Of a DNA stretch of 64,000 nucleotides, positions 42,782 to 51,157 are shown in pieces. Every line of letters begins with the position of its first letter. Within the stretch, counting starts at the first letter, position 1. Both the position numbers and the translations under genes were made by a program. The stretch comes from an uncultured Lachnospiraceae bacterium. Its GTDB lineage: Bacteria; Bacillota; Clostridia; Lachnospirales; Lachnospiraceae. Below the pieces are notes generated by a model. The model ran no database searches. It was given only the letters and a program-made list of their open reading frames with translations, and had not been told where the DNA came from. The stretch covers positions 6,107-70,106 of the forward strand of contig CAJUDZ010000019.1 in assembly GCA_910584965.1 (NCBI GenBank). Direction: 5' to 3'.

Positions 42782-43684
42782 TTACTCCACCGCACCGATC
42801 AGTTCATTCACATCTTCCACACCGTTCTGTTTCATGTAGGCTTCGATTCCTTCCACGACTTCCACCGTCGCATAGGGATTGACAAAATTCATGGCGCCGA
42901 CCGCCACCGCCGTTGCACCGGCCAGCAGAAATTCCAGGGCGTCCTCTGCCGTCGCAATGCCTCCCATGCCGATAATGGGTATCCTGACGGCCTGTGCCGC
43001 CTGATACACCATGCGGACGGCCACCGGTTTGACTGCCGGACCGGAAAGCCCGCCCGTCTTATTGGCAAGCACAAATTTCTTCCGGTAAATGTCGATCTTC
43101 ATCCCGGTAATCGTATTAATCATGGAAAGGGCATCCGCTCCCGCCGCTTCCGCCGCTTTTGCCATCTCCGCAATATCCGTCACATTGGGACTCAGTTTCA
43201 TGATCACAGGCTGTTTCGCCTTTTTTTTGATCTGCGAAGTGATATCGTAGAGCGCGTCCGTCTTCTGGCCGAAAGCGATTGCGCCTTCCTTTACATTGGG
43301 ACAGGAAACGTTGATCTCCAGCATATCAACGGCCTCATCGGAAAGCCGTTCCACCACCTCCAGGTAATCTTCCACCGTTTTACCGCAGATGTTGACGATG
43401 ACTTTCGTATCATATTGTTTCAGAAAAGGAATATCCCTCTCGATCAGCACATCCACACCCGGATTCTGTAAGCCGATCGCATTCAGCATTCCGCCGTAGA
43501 CTTCCGCAACCCTCGGCGTCGGATTCCCCGGCCAGGGTACATTGGCAACGCCCTTTGTCACGACTGCTCCCAGTCTGTTCAAATCCACGAACTCTCCGTA
43601 TTCCATGCCGGAACCGAACGTGCCCGACGCCGTCATAACCGGATTTTTAAAGGGTACTCCCGCGATTGTAACTTTTGTATTCAT
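42782..43684 (-). CDS. pyrD: Dihydroorotate dehydrogenase, catalytic subunit (class 1B)
   Basis: Oxidises dihydroorotate to orotate in pyrimidine synthesis; the 1B enzyme is a PyrD2-PyrK2 heterotetramer that passes electrons to NAD+. At 300 residues with FMN TIM-barrel motifs: VMTASGTFGSGMEY at the start, INVSCPNVKEGAIAFGQ with the catalytic Cys of the class 1 loop, VIMKLSPNVTDI, and GMGGIATAEDALEFLLAGA near the C-terminus. Its ATG overlaps the stop of pyrK (TGATG), so the subunits are made in a coupled way. Confidence 0.96.
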   Translation of the reverse strand: MNTKVTIAGVPFKNPVMTASGTFGSGMEYGEFVDLNRLGAVVTKGVANVPWPGNPTPRVAEVYGGMLNAIGLQNPGVDVLIERDIPFLKQYDTKVIVNICGKTVEDYLEVVERLSDEAVDMLEINVSCPNVKEGAIAFGQKTDALYDITSQIKKKAKQPVIMKLSPNVTDIAEMAKAAEAAGADALSMINTITGMKIDIYRKKFVLANKTGGLSGPAVKPVAVRMVYQAAQAVRIPIIGMGGIATAEDALEFLLAGATAVAVGAMNFVNPYATVEVVEGIEAYMKQNGVEDVNELIGAVE

Positions 43685-44460
43685 CAGATATCCACCTCTT
43701 TTGCTTCAAATACCGGACCGTCCGTACAGATGCGCGCATTGTGCACATGGGAATGATGGTCCACCTCTTTTGTCTTACACACACAGCCGAGGCATGCGCC
43801 CACACCACAGGCCATCCGCTCTTCCAGTGACAGGTATGCTTCGATTCCGTTTTCCGTTGCATATTTCTTAATCGCCCGCAGCATCGGCATCGGTCCGCAG
43901 GCCATGATTACCTCCGCTTTCAGCCCGTTTTCCCGGACCGCATCCATCACATTGCCGGGACATCCCACGCTTCCGTCTTCCGTCGCGATGTACACCGTTC
44001 CGTTTTCCCGCAGTTCCTCCGCCAGAAACAAGTCCCTGTTCCGGTAGCCGACGATAATTTGTTTTTCCGCCCGTAATTCTTTGGCAAGCTGCAGCATCGG
44101 GGGAATGCCGATGCCTCCTCCCATCAGAAAGACTTTTTTCCCTTCCGCCTTTTCCATTGGAAAACCGTTGCCGAGAACGCCGAGTACAGCCGCCTCATCG
44201 CCAGGCTGCCAGGCCGAAAATTCTTTCGTTCCCTTTCCGGCGATGCGGTATACGAGGCGCAGCCTGTTATGCGCCTGATCCGCTTCGCAGATGCTGATCG
44301 GTCTTGGAAGCAGGGTATCCGCGCTCTTCGGATAGACCGCCACGAACCGGCCCGGATGCGCGTCCTGTGCCAGCTCCGTTTCCAGCCATAAATCGAATAT
44401 CTGCGGTGCGATCTCCTTCTGCGATATGACTCCTGCCGTTGTTTTTTTCTTCTGTGCCAT
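43684..44460 (-). CDS. pyrK: Dihydroorotate dehydrogenase electron-transfer subunit
   Basis: An iron-sulfur flavoprotein partner of PyrD that passes electrons from FMN through a 2Fe-2S cluster and FAD to NAD+. The FAD domain has LLPRPISICEAD, the NAD domain FLMGGGIGIPPMLQLA, and the C-terminal cluster ligands are C-x4-C-x2-C...C (ACGVGACLGCVC and ICTDG). It has 258 residues from the start at 44460, chosen for GAAAGGCGG upstream and the conserved length. A longer open frame extends 91 codons into the pyrC end and is not used. It overlaps pyrD by one base. Confidence 0.95.
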   Translation of the reverse strand: MAQKKKTTAGVISQKEIAPQIFDLWLETELAQDAHPGRFVAVYPKSADTLLPRPISICEADQAHNRLRLVYRIAGKGTKEFSAWQPGDEAAVLGVLGNGFPMEKAEGKKVFLMGGGIGIPPMLQLAKELRAEKQIIVGYRNRDLFLAEELRENGTVYIATEDGSVGCPGNVMDAVRENGLKAEVIMACGPMPMLRAIKKYATENGIEAYLSLEERMACGVGACLGCVCKTKEVDHHSHVHNARICTDGPVFEAKEVDI

Positions 44461-44521
44461 TCTCTGTTTCCGCCTTTCTTTTTCCCGGAAAGAGCAGCCC
44501 TGCCGCTCTTTTGGAAATGAT

Positions 44522-45820
44522 TTATTCCGCACGGTATGCGACCTTACCGCCGCATATCGTATAATGAATGACGCCGGGCATTTCCTCTCCGATAAAGGGA
44601 GAGTTGGCGGCCTTTGACGCAAAACCGTCTTTCTCCACCCGCCAGCGCGCATCTTTGTCAAAAATAACCAGGTCCGCAGGTCCGCCCACGGCCAGATATC
44701 CGGCATCCAGCCGGTACAGCCGGGCAGGCGCAAGGCTCATTTTTTCCATCAGTTCCATTACCGTCAGATAATCCGGCATGACCAATTCCCTGATGCCGAG
44801 GGACAGCGCCGTTTCCAGCCCGATGATACCGCTCGGAGCCTCGGTAAGCGGCTTTGCTTTCTCTTCCGCGCTGTGGGGTGCATGGTCGGTGGCAATCATA
44901 TCGATCGTGCCGTCCTGCAGCCCTTTGATAACCGCCATTCTGTCCGCTTCTTCCCGCAGAGGCGGATTCATTTTGGCAAGCGTGCCGTGCGCGACCGCCG
45001 CTTCTTCCGTCAGGGTGAAGTGATGGGGCGCCGCCTCGGCCCAAATGTGTGCGCTCTTTTTTTTCGCCTGTCTGACGAGCTCCACCGCCTCTTTCGTGCT
45101 GATATGCTGAACCGACAGATCGGCTCCCTCCTCCAGTGCAATCCGGATATCCCGTTCCACCATGCGGATTTCCGCTTCCCTCTTCGAACCGCCGATGCCG
45201 AAATGTTCCGCCGCCTTTCCGGCATGAATGCCGTTATTCGTAATATAAGCAGGATCTTCCTCATGCAGGCTGACCGGCTTATGCAGTTTTGCCGCCCTTT
45301 GAAGCGCTTCCCGCAGGACCGCTTCGCTCAGTATCGGGATGCCGTCGTCCGTAAAACCTGCTGCCCCCGACCGGCTCAGCCCTTCCATATCTACCAGTTC
45401 CCGTCCCTTCATGCCCACAGTCACGTTGGCGCAGGTATGAATATGAATCCCCGTCGTTTTCCCTTTTTCCAGGACATAGGAGAGCGTTTCCGGATTATCC
45501 ACGGACGGCTTCGTATTCGCCATCAGCACGACGGAAGTAAAGCCGCCCTTCGCCGCGGCGGCCGCTCCGCTTTCAATATCTTCCTTATAGGTAAAACCGG
45601 GATCCCGAAAATGAACATGCACATCCACAAGCCCCGGCGCAATGATCTGCCCGGCCGCATCAATATGTTCTACCTCTTCCGGCCGGGTAACGCCTAATTC
45701 CGAAAGGGGCGTTCCCCGCTCTGCCATCGCCGCTATTTTCTCATCCTGTATCAGGATATCACAGTAACCTTCGAACCGTGTCTTTGGCTCGATCACATAT
45801 CCGCCCGTAATATGAATCAT
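44522..45820 (-). CDS. pyrC: Dihydroorotase
   Basis: Cyclises carbamoyl-aspartate to dihydroorotate. At 432 residues it is the long, class I type. Zinc ligands are visible: HVHFRDPG near residue 62, the metal-site His residues in SLHEEDP and VQHIST, and the catalytic Asp in ATDHAPHS. First gene of pyrC-pyrK-pyrD on the minus strand; pyrK follows after 61 bases. No PyrR attenuator was recognised in the 86-base leader. Other pyr genes (pyrB, pyrE, pyrF, carAB) are not in the window. Confidence 0.95.
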   Translation of the reverse strand: MIHITGGYVIEPKTRFEGYCDILIQDEKIAAMAERGTPLSELGVTRPEEVEHIDAAGQIIAPGLVDVHVHFRDPGFTYKEDIESGAAAAAKGGFTSVVLMANTKPSVDNPETLSYVLEKGKTTGIHIHTCANVTVGMKGRELVDMEGLSRSGAAGFTDDGIPILSEAVLREALQRAAKLHKPVSLHEEDPAYITNNGIHAGKAAEHFGIGGSKREAEIRMVERDIRIALEEGADLSVQHISTKEAVELVRQAKKKSAHIWAEAAPHHFTLTEEAAVAHGTLAKMNPPLREEADRMAVIKGLQDGTIDMIATDHAPHSAEEKAKPLTEAPSGIIGLETALSLGIRELVMPDYLTVMELMEKMSLAPARLYRLDAGYLAVGGPADLVIFDKDARWRVEKDGFASKAANSPFIGEEMPGVIHYTICGGKVAYRAE

Positions 45821-45906
45821 CTTCCCGTATTCTCCTTTCCGGCGCAGGCATTTCTTATCATTCCTGTTACCGGTCTTTTCTATCAGTCTATCACAAATTA
45901 CAAATT

Positions 45907-46326
45907 TCAGTCAAACACTACCGATTTATTCACATTTTCCGTTTTGACAACGATATACGGATAGGTAGGCGTAAGTTTTCCCTTTTCTTCTGGTCCCGGC
46001 CCTATCAGGTTCGTGTCGATATAGACCGCATTGGCCGTTTCGTATAAGGCGTTGACCGCGATGCTGTATCCGGCCGTCTCCTGCTCTCCATAGCCTACAC
46101 AGATATAGAGAAATCCCTGATCCTGAAAAGTTATTTTAAAAGGAGACGCCTTCTTTTCCTCGATCATTACGGATAATTCGTCGGGCAGCTTATCCTCCGC
46201 AATAACGGTAAACTCCAAATCCTTGATTTTTTCCATCGGATCCTGTCTGGCTCCGCATGCAATTACGCCTGCGCAGAGCAGGCATACGAGCAGAACGCGA
46301 AAAAGCCTTTTTTCAAGTTCATTCAT
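45907..46326 (-). CDS. Small lipoprotein with a PrcB-like domain
   Basis: A 139-residue exported lipoprotein: the signal RLFRVLLVCLLCAGVIAC ends in lipobox VIAC (~24). The rest is one small beta domain with GYGEQETAGYSIAVNALYE and TPTYPYIVVKTE, which matches the C-terminal domain of the protease-complex regulator PrcB (usual pattern TGGYxI...P..Y.V). The function in Firmicutes is unknown. It is divergent from plsC and upstream of, but separate from, pyrC. Confidence 0.78.
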   Translation of the reverse strand: MNELEKRLFRVLLVCLLCAGVIACGARQDPMEKIKDLEFTVIAEDKLPDELSVMIEEKKASPFKITFQDQGFLYICVGYGEQETAGYSIAVNALYETANAVYIDTNLIGPGPEEKGKLTPTYPYIVVKTENVNKSVVFD

Positions 46327-46411
46327 TCTGTTCTTTTCCTTTCCATGCCAATCTGTAACGATATGGCTGAGTTACTAATAATTTATTAGAAAAACGGGAG
46401 GTCTATTCCTA

Positions 46412-46440
46412 TTGATTAAAAAAGGATTATCCTATATAAT
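46412..46440 (+). promoter_or_regulatory. Sigma-A promoter of plsC
   Basis: TTGATT (46412-46417), 17-base spacer, perfect TATAAT (46435-46440). Confidence 0.75.
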
Positions 46441-46452
46441 AACGTGAGAAAG

Positions 46453-46476
46453 AGAATGCCCGGAGGAAGGCATTCT
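46453..46476 (+). promoter_or_regulatory. Hairpin in the plsC leader showing GGAGG in its loop
   Basis: AGAATGCC and GGCATTCT pair around the loop CGGAGGAA. The loop is a ribosome-binding-like sequence, yet it lies 27 bases before the first in-frame ATG and 48 before the preferred one. It may be an mRNA-stabilising 5' stem-loop or a standby site. Confidence 0.4.
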
Positions 46477-46514
46477 TCATACCGATTCCTACAATGAAGA
46501 AAGGCTTTTATATC

Positions 46515-47249
46515 ATGATTCGATTTATACTGCTCGTACTGTTTGTTGTTCTGTTTCTGGTCTGCAGCATCCCGCTTTTAATCGCCGAATATATTATCGG
46601 AAAGTTTAATATGGATTTCAAAAACCGCAGTTCCCTCGCCATTGTCAAATGGGCGTTTCGCGGCTGTCTGTGGATTACCGGCGTCGAAATCACCGTAATC
46701 GGGGAAGAAAATGTCCCCAAAGACCGGCCGGTTCTCTATATCGGCAATCATCGGAGCTATTTCGATATTCTGATGACCTATATCCGGGTTCCCAGACCGA
46801 CCGGCTATATCGCCAAGAAAGAAATGCTGCGCTATCCGCTGCTGAAGAACTGGATGAAATATCTGCACTGTCTGTTCCTTGACCGGAAAGATATCAAGCA
46901 GGGCATGAAAACGATTCTGGAAGGGATCGAGAAAATCAACTCCGGCATTTCGATCTGCATTTTCCCGGAGGGCACGAGGAACAAGGTAAACGACACATTT
47001 CTCCCGTTCCATGAAGGCAGTTTCAAGATCGCCGAGAAAACAGGCTGTCCGATCATTCCCATGAGCATCAACAATGCCGCGGCCATTTTCGAAGATCATC
47101 TTCCCCTGATCAAAAAAGCACATGTCATTCTCGAATACGGAAAACCCGTCTATATGAGCGAAATGACGCGGGAAGAAAAAAAGAAGGCCGGCGCGAAAGT
47201 ACAGGAAATCATCAAAGAAACCTATTATAAAAACAAAGAACTGGTCTGA
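46515..47249 (+). CDS. plsC: 1-acyl-sn-glycerol-3-phosphate acyltransferase
   Basis: Adds the second acyl chain to lysophosphatidic acid at the membrane. It has an N-terminal membrane segment (IRFILLVLFVVLFLVCSIPLLI), then the PlsC domain with catalytic NHRSYFD (H-x4-D), the substrate motif FPEGTRN, and PIIPMSI. The start at 46515 has AGAAAGG ten bases upstream and gives 244 residues. An in-frame ATG seven codons earlier has no site. It is transcribed alone from a strong promoter; its terminator overlaps the stop codon. Confidence 0.92.
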   Translation: MIRFILLVLFVVLFLVCSIPLLIAEYIIGKFNMDFKNRSSLAIVKWAFRGCLWITGVEITVIGEENVPKDRPVLYIGNHRSYFDILMTYIRVPRPTGYIAKKEMLRYPLLKNWMKYLHCLFLDRKDIKQGMKTILEGIEKINSGISICIFPEGTRNKVNDTFLPFHEGSFKIAEKTGCPIIPMSINNAAAIFEDHLPLIKKAHVILEYGKPVYMSEMTREEKKKAGAKVQEIIKETYYKNKELV

Positions 47250-47261
47250 AACCAGTTCTTT
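47235..47261. terminator. Terminator overlapping the plsC stop codon
   Basis: AAAGAACTGGT pairs with ACCAGTTCTTT around CTGAA (11 pairs). The last codons and stop of plsC lie in the left arm and loop. It can also serve the convergent 47283-48875 gene. Confidence 0.75.
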
Positions 47262-47282
47262 GTCATGATTTAACCTTCTCCG

Positions 47283-48875
47283 TTATTCATCTCTTTCGCT
47301 TTCTTCCATCGTACGCAGATTATCCTGAATTGCACTTAACAGCACGATCAGTTCCGCATCGTGGTCGATCTGTTTCATAATGCCAAGACGGGCGTCGACC
47401 GATCTGTAATTCCGGCTCCCCGCATCGTCGAGATAACTGATACACAATGCGTTTCTGCCAAGAAAATAATGAAGGTGGTTTTCCAGCACCATCATATATT
47501 CATGATTCGTAATAATGTGATCTACCACCGCAAGCCTTACCATTTTCCGGAGAAGCTCACAGTTATTGTCCTGCTCTTTGTTTCCTTCCGTAAGATATTT
47601 GGATTTCTTGGAGTCATAAGATATCTGTTCCACATCCGCCAGCAGTTTCGTAATCACCGTTTCGCACAAATTCACATCCACCTGTTGTTTTGTAGACAAA
47701 TAAACAACGGAGCCCCAGAAAATATAATCATTGTCCAGATCCGGCTCATTTTCTCCTTTCAGATACTGGTGCACCGTCTCTCTGTACTGATAGGCTCCTG
47801 TCGCGCGGTAAAGTTCCGCCGCCGCATGAAAATATTCTTCCGGAGAAACATCGTTCAGGTACTGCCCCGCATAACGGTAAGCCCGGTCGGCCGCCTTTAA
47901 GCAGATCGTCGCAAATTCCCTGTCAAACCCCTGGTACAGATAGCTGAACTTCGCCATTGTCGCGGCAAACTGTATCGTTGCATCCATTGTCACGGCATCG
48001 ATATACATCCGGTATGACGTGCCTGAATCCTCAATGGCGCTGACCGATGAATAAACCGCTCCGCTGGCCGCATCCTGCATCCGCAGAAGCCAGTCCGCCT
48101 CATATTTTACCTCATCCATCAAATCAGGGATTCCGTTTCCGCTCTCCGGGATTCCCGTCTCATCCGTAAAACTGTCTCCATACAGTTCGTAGGCAAGCAG
48201 CAGATTATTTACTGCCCGGCATCCGTCGGTCACGCTGCGCGTTCCGTTTTCATTAATATGCCATCCGCCCGACACATCAAGCTGTACCGTCGTATCATCC
48301 TTTAGTTCCGCAGTTTTCGTATGGCAGGCATTATGGGCCGCAGCGCCCGCATACTCTGTCGACAGCGTCAGACCGCAGCGGCTGTAATAAAACTGCTTCA
48401 ATGCCGTATTAAAAAGCGCCGCGTAAGGATCGTCCGAAATGACAAACGGATAGGACTGGCCGATCATCTCCGCCTGCAGATAATATACGCCCGGAACCTG
48501 AAAATCCGTAAAATCGCCGTAACTGATATTTTCGTCCGTCGCTTCGTTATAGCCTTTTTCCTTGACCGAACCCGTATAGGCAACTTCCTCCGTTTCCATA
48601 TTTATCAGTTGATATGTATCCGGCAGTATTTCTCCGCGAAATACTGCAACTTTATTGCTGTTTACGGCATAACCCACCTGGTCGACAATGATATTCGGAA
48701 GGTTCACCGGCACTTCATAATTAAATTCCGGCGTCAGTCCCAGACTGACAATTTCCTCTTCCTGCGTCTGCTGTCCGTTTTCCGATGTTGAAGCATTTCC
48801 CGTTTCCGCGCATCCCGACGCCATACAGGCACACAACAATATAAGCGCGATACTGCAAAAATGTCCCTTTTTCAT
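47283..48875 (-). CDS. GH9-like lipoprotein, probably non-catalytic
   Basis: A 530-residue lipoprotein (lipobox MASGC near residue 22). It has the cellulase-N immunoglobulin-like domain (~60-155: NIIVDQVGYAVNSNKVAVFRG, PGVYYLQAE), then a GH9 (alpha/alpha)6 barrel: FYYSRCG, DVSGGWH, NGIPDLMDEVKYEADWLLRMQ, and HYFLGRNALCISYLDD. Two catalytic sites appear lost. The usual DAGD after SGGW(Y/H) is replaced by INENG, and the C-terminal general-acid Glu motif (NE-x-A-I-x-W-N) has no counterpart in the final residues. It may be a surface glucan-binding pseudoenzyme. It lies 12 bases after the amidohydrolase gene. Confidence 0.82.
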   Translation of the reverse strand: MKKGHFCSIALILLCACMASGCAETGNASTSENGQQTQEEEIVSLGLTPEFNYEVPVNLPNIIVDQVGYAVNSNKVAVFRGEILPDTYQLINMETEEVAYTGSVKEKGYNEATDENISYGDFTDFQVPGVYYLQAEMIGQSYPFVISDDPYAALFNTALKQFYYSRCGLTLSTEYAGAAAHNACHTKTAELKDDTTVQLDVSGGWHINENGTRSVTDGCRAVNNLLLAYELYGDSFTDETGIPESGNGIPDLMDEVKYEADWLLRMQDAASGAVYSSVSAIEDSGTSYRMYIDAVTMDATIQFAATMAKFSYLYQGFDREFATICLKAADRAYRYAGQYLNDVSPEEYFHAAAELYRATGAYQYRETVHQYLKGENEPDLDNDYIFWGSVVYLSTKQQVDVNLCETVITKLLADVEQISYDSKKSKYLTEGNKEQDNNCELLRKMVRLAVVDHIITNHEYMMVLENHLHYFLGRNALCISYLDDAGSRNYRSVDARLGIMKQIDHDAELIVLLSAIQDNLRTMEESERDE

Positions 48876-48887
48876 GTCCGCACCCCT

Positions 48888-50087
48888 TTATCTGTTTCGT
48901 ATATATTGACCATTGTAACATATAACATCGGCTTTTTCATCCCGATATACAACTTTTCCATCTATAATCGTGCATAAAGCGCTGGTAAATACTTCCAGCG
49001 GATTTCCGTCGAAGATTACGACATCGCCGTCTTTTCCTGGTTCCAGGCTTCCTACGCGGTCCGAGACGCCGCAGATTTTAGCAGCGTTAATCGTAATGGA
49101 ACGAAGCCCTTCCTGTGCCGGCAGTCCCGATTTTACCGCCAGTCCCGCACAAATTGGCAGAAATTGTATCATGGAAACGGGATGGTCTGTCGTAACCGCC
49201 GTACAGATTCCTTTCCGGTTCAGAATGCCGACGGTTTTAAAGGCCATATTCTGCACTTCTATTTTATTCCGGCTGGTCATATCCGGGCCGACAATGGCCG
49301 GAAATCCGCTTTCTTTGATTTCTTCCGCAATCAGATGCCCTTCGCTGCAATGGTCTAACGTCATGGAAAGATGAAACTCTTTCGCAATGCGTATGGCGGT
49401 CAGGATATCGTCCGCCCGGTGGACATGAGCCTTTAACGGAATCCGGCCTTCCAGTACCGGAAGCCAGCATTCGTAACGAAAATCTTTTTCCTGATTTTGG
49501 CCCGCATTCCGCTTTTTCTGATATTCCTGTGCCTGAAACAGTTCTTCGCGCAGCATTGCGGCAATGGCCATCCGGGTAGCCGGAGAGACGTTCTGCCCGG
49601 AAAAATTGACCTTCGGATTCTCTCCGAAGGCAACTTTCATCGCGGCGGGAGCCTTCACGATCATATGATCGATACATCTCCCGTGGGTTTTGATAAAGGC
49701 AAACTGTCCTCCGACCACGTTGGAACTGCCCGGTCCGACCATTGCGGAGGTGATTCCCGCGCGCAGCGCGTCATCGAAGGCCGCATCCATCGGATTGATC
49801 GCGTCGACGGCACGAAGGTAGGGGGTGACGGGATTCACATTTTCGTTACAGTCATCCCCCTCCGTTCCCTTCTTTTCCTCCGTAATTCCCATATGACAAT
49901 GCGCTTCGATAATGCCTGGCATGACAAGATTTCCGTTCGCACAGATCACGCCGTCGTCTTCTTTTTCCACCGGACAATCGGCCATATCCCCGACAGCCGC
50001 GATCTTTCCGTTTTTGATCTGTACAAATCCGTCTTCGTAATCTTTGTCCGCCATCGTTATAATTTTACCATGAATGATCGTCAGCAT
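48888..50087 (-). CDS. Metal-dependent amidohydrolase (imidazolonepropionase/dihydroorotase-like fold)
   Basis: A 399-residue cytoplasmic amidohydrolase. The metal-binding motif is GIIEAHCHMG (~58), additional His ligands are at AHVHRADD and LDHCSEGH, and the catalytic Asp is in VTTDHPVS. The C-terminal beta domain has LEPGKDGDVVIFDGNPLE. The exact substrate is unknown; close relatives are annotated only as amidohydrolases. The start at 50087 (MLTIIHGKIITM) has AGGAG six bases upstream; a nine-codon longer frame does not. It is followed closely by the GH9-like gene and preceded by spoIIQ. Confidence 0.9.
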   Translation of the reverse strand: MLTIIHGKIITMADKDYEDGFVQIKNGKIAAVGDMADCPVEKEDDGVICANGNLVMPGIIEAHCHMGITEEKKGTEGDDCNENVNPVTPYLRAVDAINPMDAAFDDALRAGITSAMVGPGSSNVVGGQFAFIKTHGRCIDHMIVKAPAAMKVAFGENPKVNFSGQNVSPATRMAIAAMLREELFQAQEYQKKRNAGQNQEKDFRYECWLPVLEGRIPLKAHVHRADDILTAIRIAKEFHLSMTLDHCSEGHLIAEEIKESGFPAIVGPDMTSRNKIEVQNMAFKTVGILNRKGICTAVTTDHPVSMIQFLPICAGLAVKSGLPAQEGLRSITINAAKICGVSDRVGSLEPGKDGDVVIFDGNPLEVFTSALCTIIDGKVVYRDEKADVICYNGQYIRNR

Positions 50088-50140
50088 AAATTCTCCTGCT
50101 TTTCCCTGCATTCCATCCGGCTCGCTCTTTTCGCCGTCAT

Positions 50141-51067
50141 CTAATTTAAACGGGTCATCGGATTAAGGGGTTCACCGTCTTTGGTCAGTTTAAAATAGAC
50201 ATTCGCCCCCTCCAGGCTGTAATATTTTGTCGGCGAAGCCACGCTGCCGATAATATCTCCGGTCGTCACATAGCTTCCTTCGCTCACCGTCACATTGTCA
50301 AGCTGTCCGTAAGTCAGCTCATACTGATTCCCAAGATCCATCACAACCGTATTGCCAAGCTTCGGGTCATAAGATACCGAAGTCACTCTGCCTTCGGCCG
50401 CCGCCGTAATTGCCTCGCCCTCCGTCGCCGCGATCACGATTGCCGGGTGGTATTTATACTGCTGGAGCGTCGGGAAATATATGGTCTTATCCATGCTGTA
50501 ATTGATCAGAATATCGCCGACAATGGGCCATACCAGCGTGTCCTCTTCCCCAAAGTCCAGAACAGGCTGTACCGTCGTCGCAATCGCTTCGGTATCCTCC
50601 GGCTTCTCGGTCGTCGTCTCCGAAGATTCGTCGAACATACCCTCATCTTCTCCCGTTTTCTGCTCTTTTTCCTGCTTGTCCTGCTCGTTCTTTTCGCTCT
50701 GTGACGTGGAATCAGGCTTTTCCTCCGTCTCCTCTTCGGAATCTTCCTCCTGCTTGATTCCGCTCTTTCTTTCATTTTCTACATTGGCAGAATTGGCTTC
50801 CTGGAAAAAAGGGTCGTAATCCAGATCGTCCGTCCCTACTTCCGCAAAAATTGTTCCCATGTCTTCTCCGGCGGTGTTATTTTCCGCACTTTCGTCCACC
50901 GCATTTTCGATGGCGCTTAAATCAAGCACATTGTTCTCATTGATATTTCGATGACTGCTCCTGACATATACGCCCGTTACAGTCAGCGCGGTCAGCACAA
51001 GCGCCGATGATGCCAGCATAATGATTCGTTCTTTTCTCACACCATTTCTATTTCTTCTCATACTCAT
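50141..51067 (-). CDS. spoIIQ: SpoIIQ-like stage II sporulation protein (M23 domain, degenerate)
   Basis: SpoIIQ, made in the forespore, pairs with SpoIIIAH across the two membranes to hold the engulfing cells together. This 308-residue protein has a short cytoplasmic N-terminus, one membrane helix (~14-35, IIMLASSALVLTALTVTGVYV), a long acidic S/E/T-rich linker (~60-170) and a LytM domain (~180-305: ILINYSMDKTIYFPTLQQYKYHPAIVIAA, TYGQLDNVTVSEGSYVTTGDIIG split by turns). The first zinc His remains (YHPAI) but the HxH motif is replaced by VYFKL, so it is probably inactive, as in Bacillus. It directly follows spoIID, the typical clostridial order. Confidence 0.88.
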   Translation of the reverse strand: MSMRRNRNGVRKERIIMLASSALVLTALTVTGVYVRSSHRNINENNVLDLSAIENAVDESAENNTAGEDMGTIFAEVGTDDLDYDPFFQEANSANVENERKSGIKQEEDSEEETEEKPDSTSQSEKNEQDKQEKEQKTGEDEGMFDESSETTTEKPEDTEAIATTVQPVLDFGEEDTLVWPIVGDILINYSMDKTIYFPTLQQYKYHPAIVIAATEGEAITAAAEGRVTSVSYDPKLGNTVVMDLGNQYELTYGQLDNVTVSEGSYVTTGDIIGSVASPTKYYSLEGANVYFKLTKDGEPLNPMTRLN

Positions 51068-51128
51068 AACTTCAACTTTGCCTCCTGTTATCCTTCCGGA
51101 TTTATTTGAGAAATTATTTTCTGGTGTT

Positions 51129-51157
51129 TATTCTTTCCCGAATCTGACACATTATTC
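51129..51157 (-). promoter_or_regulatory. Sigma-F/sigma-G-type promoter of spoIIQ
   Basis: On the minus strand GAATA (51153-51157), a 14-base spacer, then GGAAAGAATA (51129-51138). The -10 agrees in every position with the sigma-F pattern GGNRANAHTR, and the -35 fits the sigma-G form GHATR. It overlaps the spoIID 3' end and lies 62 bases before spoIIQ, fitting forespore expression. Confidence 0.5.

Noticed and set aside
45821..45906. PyrR attenuator or other pyrimidine riboswitch before pyrC
   Set aside because: No anti-terminator/terminator pair and no PyrR-binding consensus could be found in the short leader.
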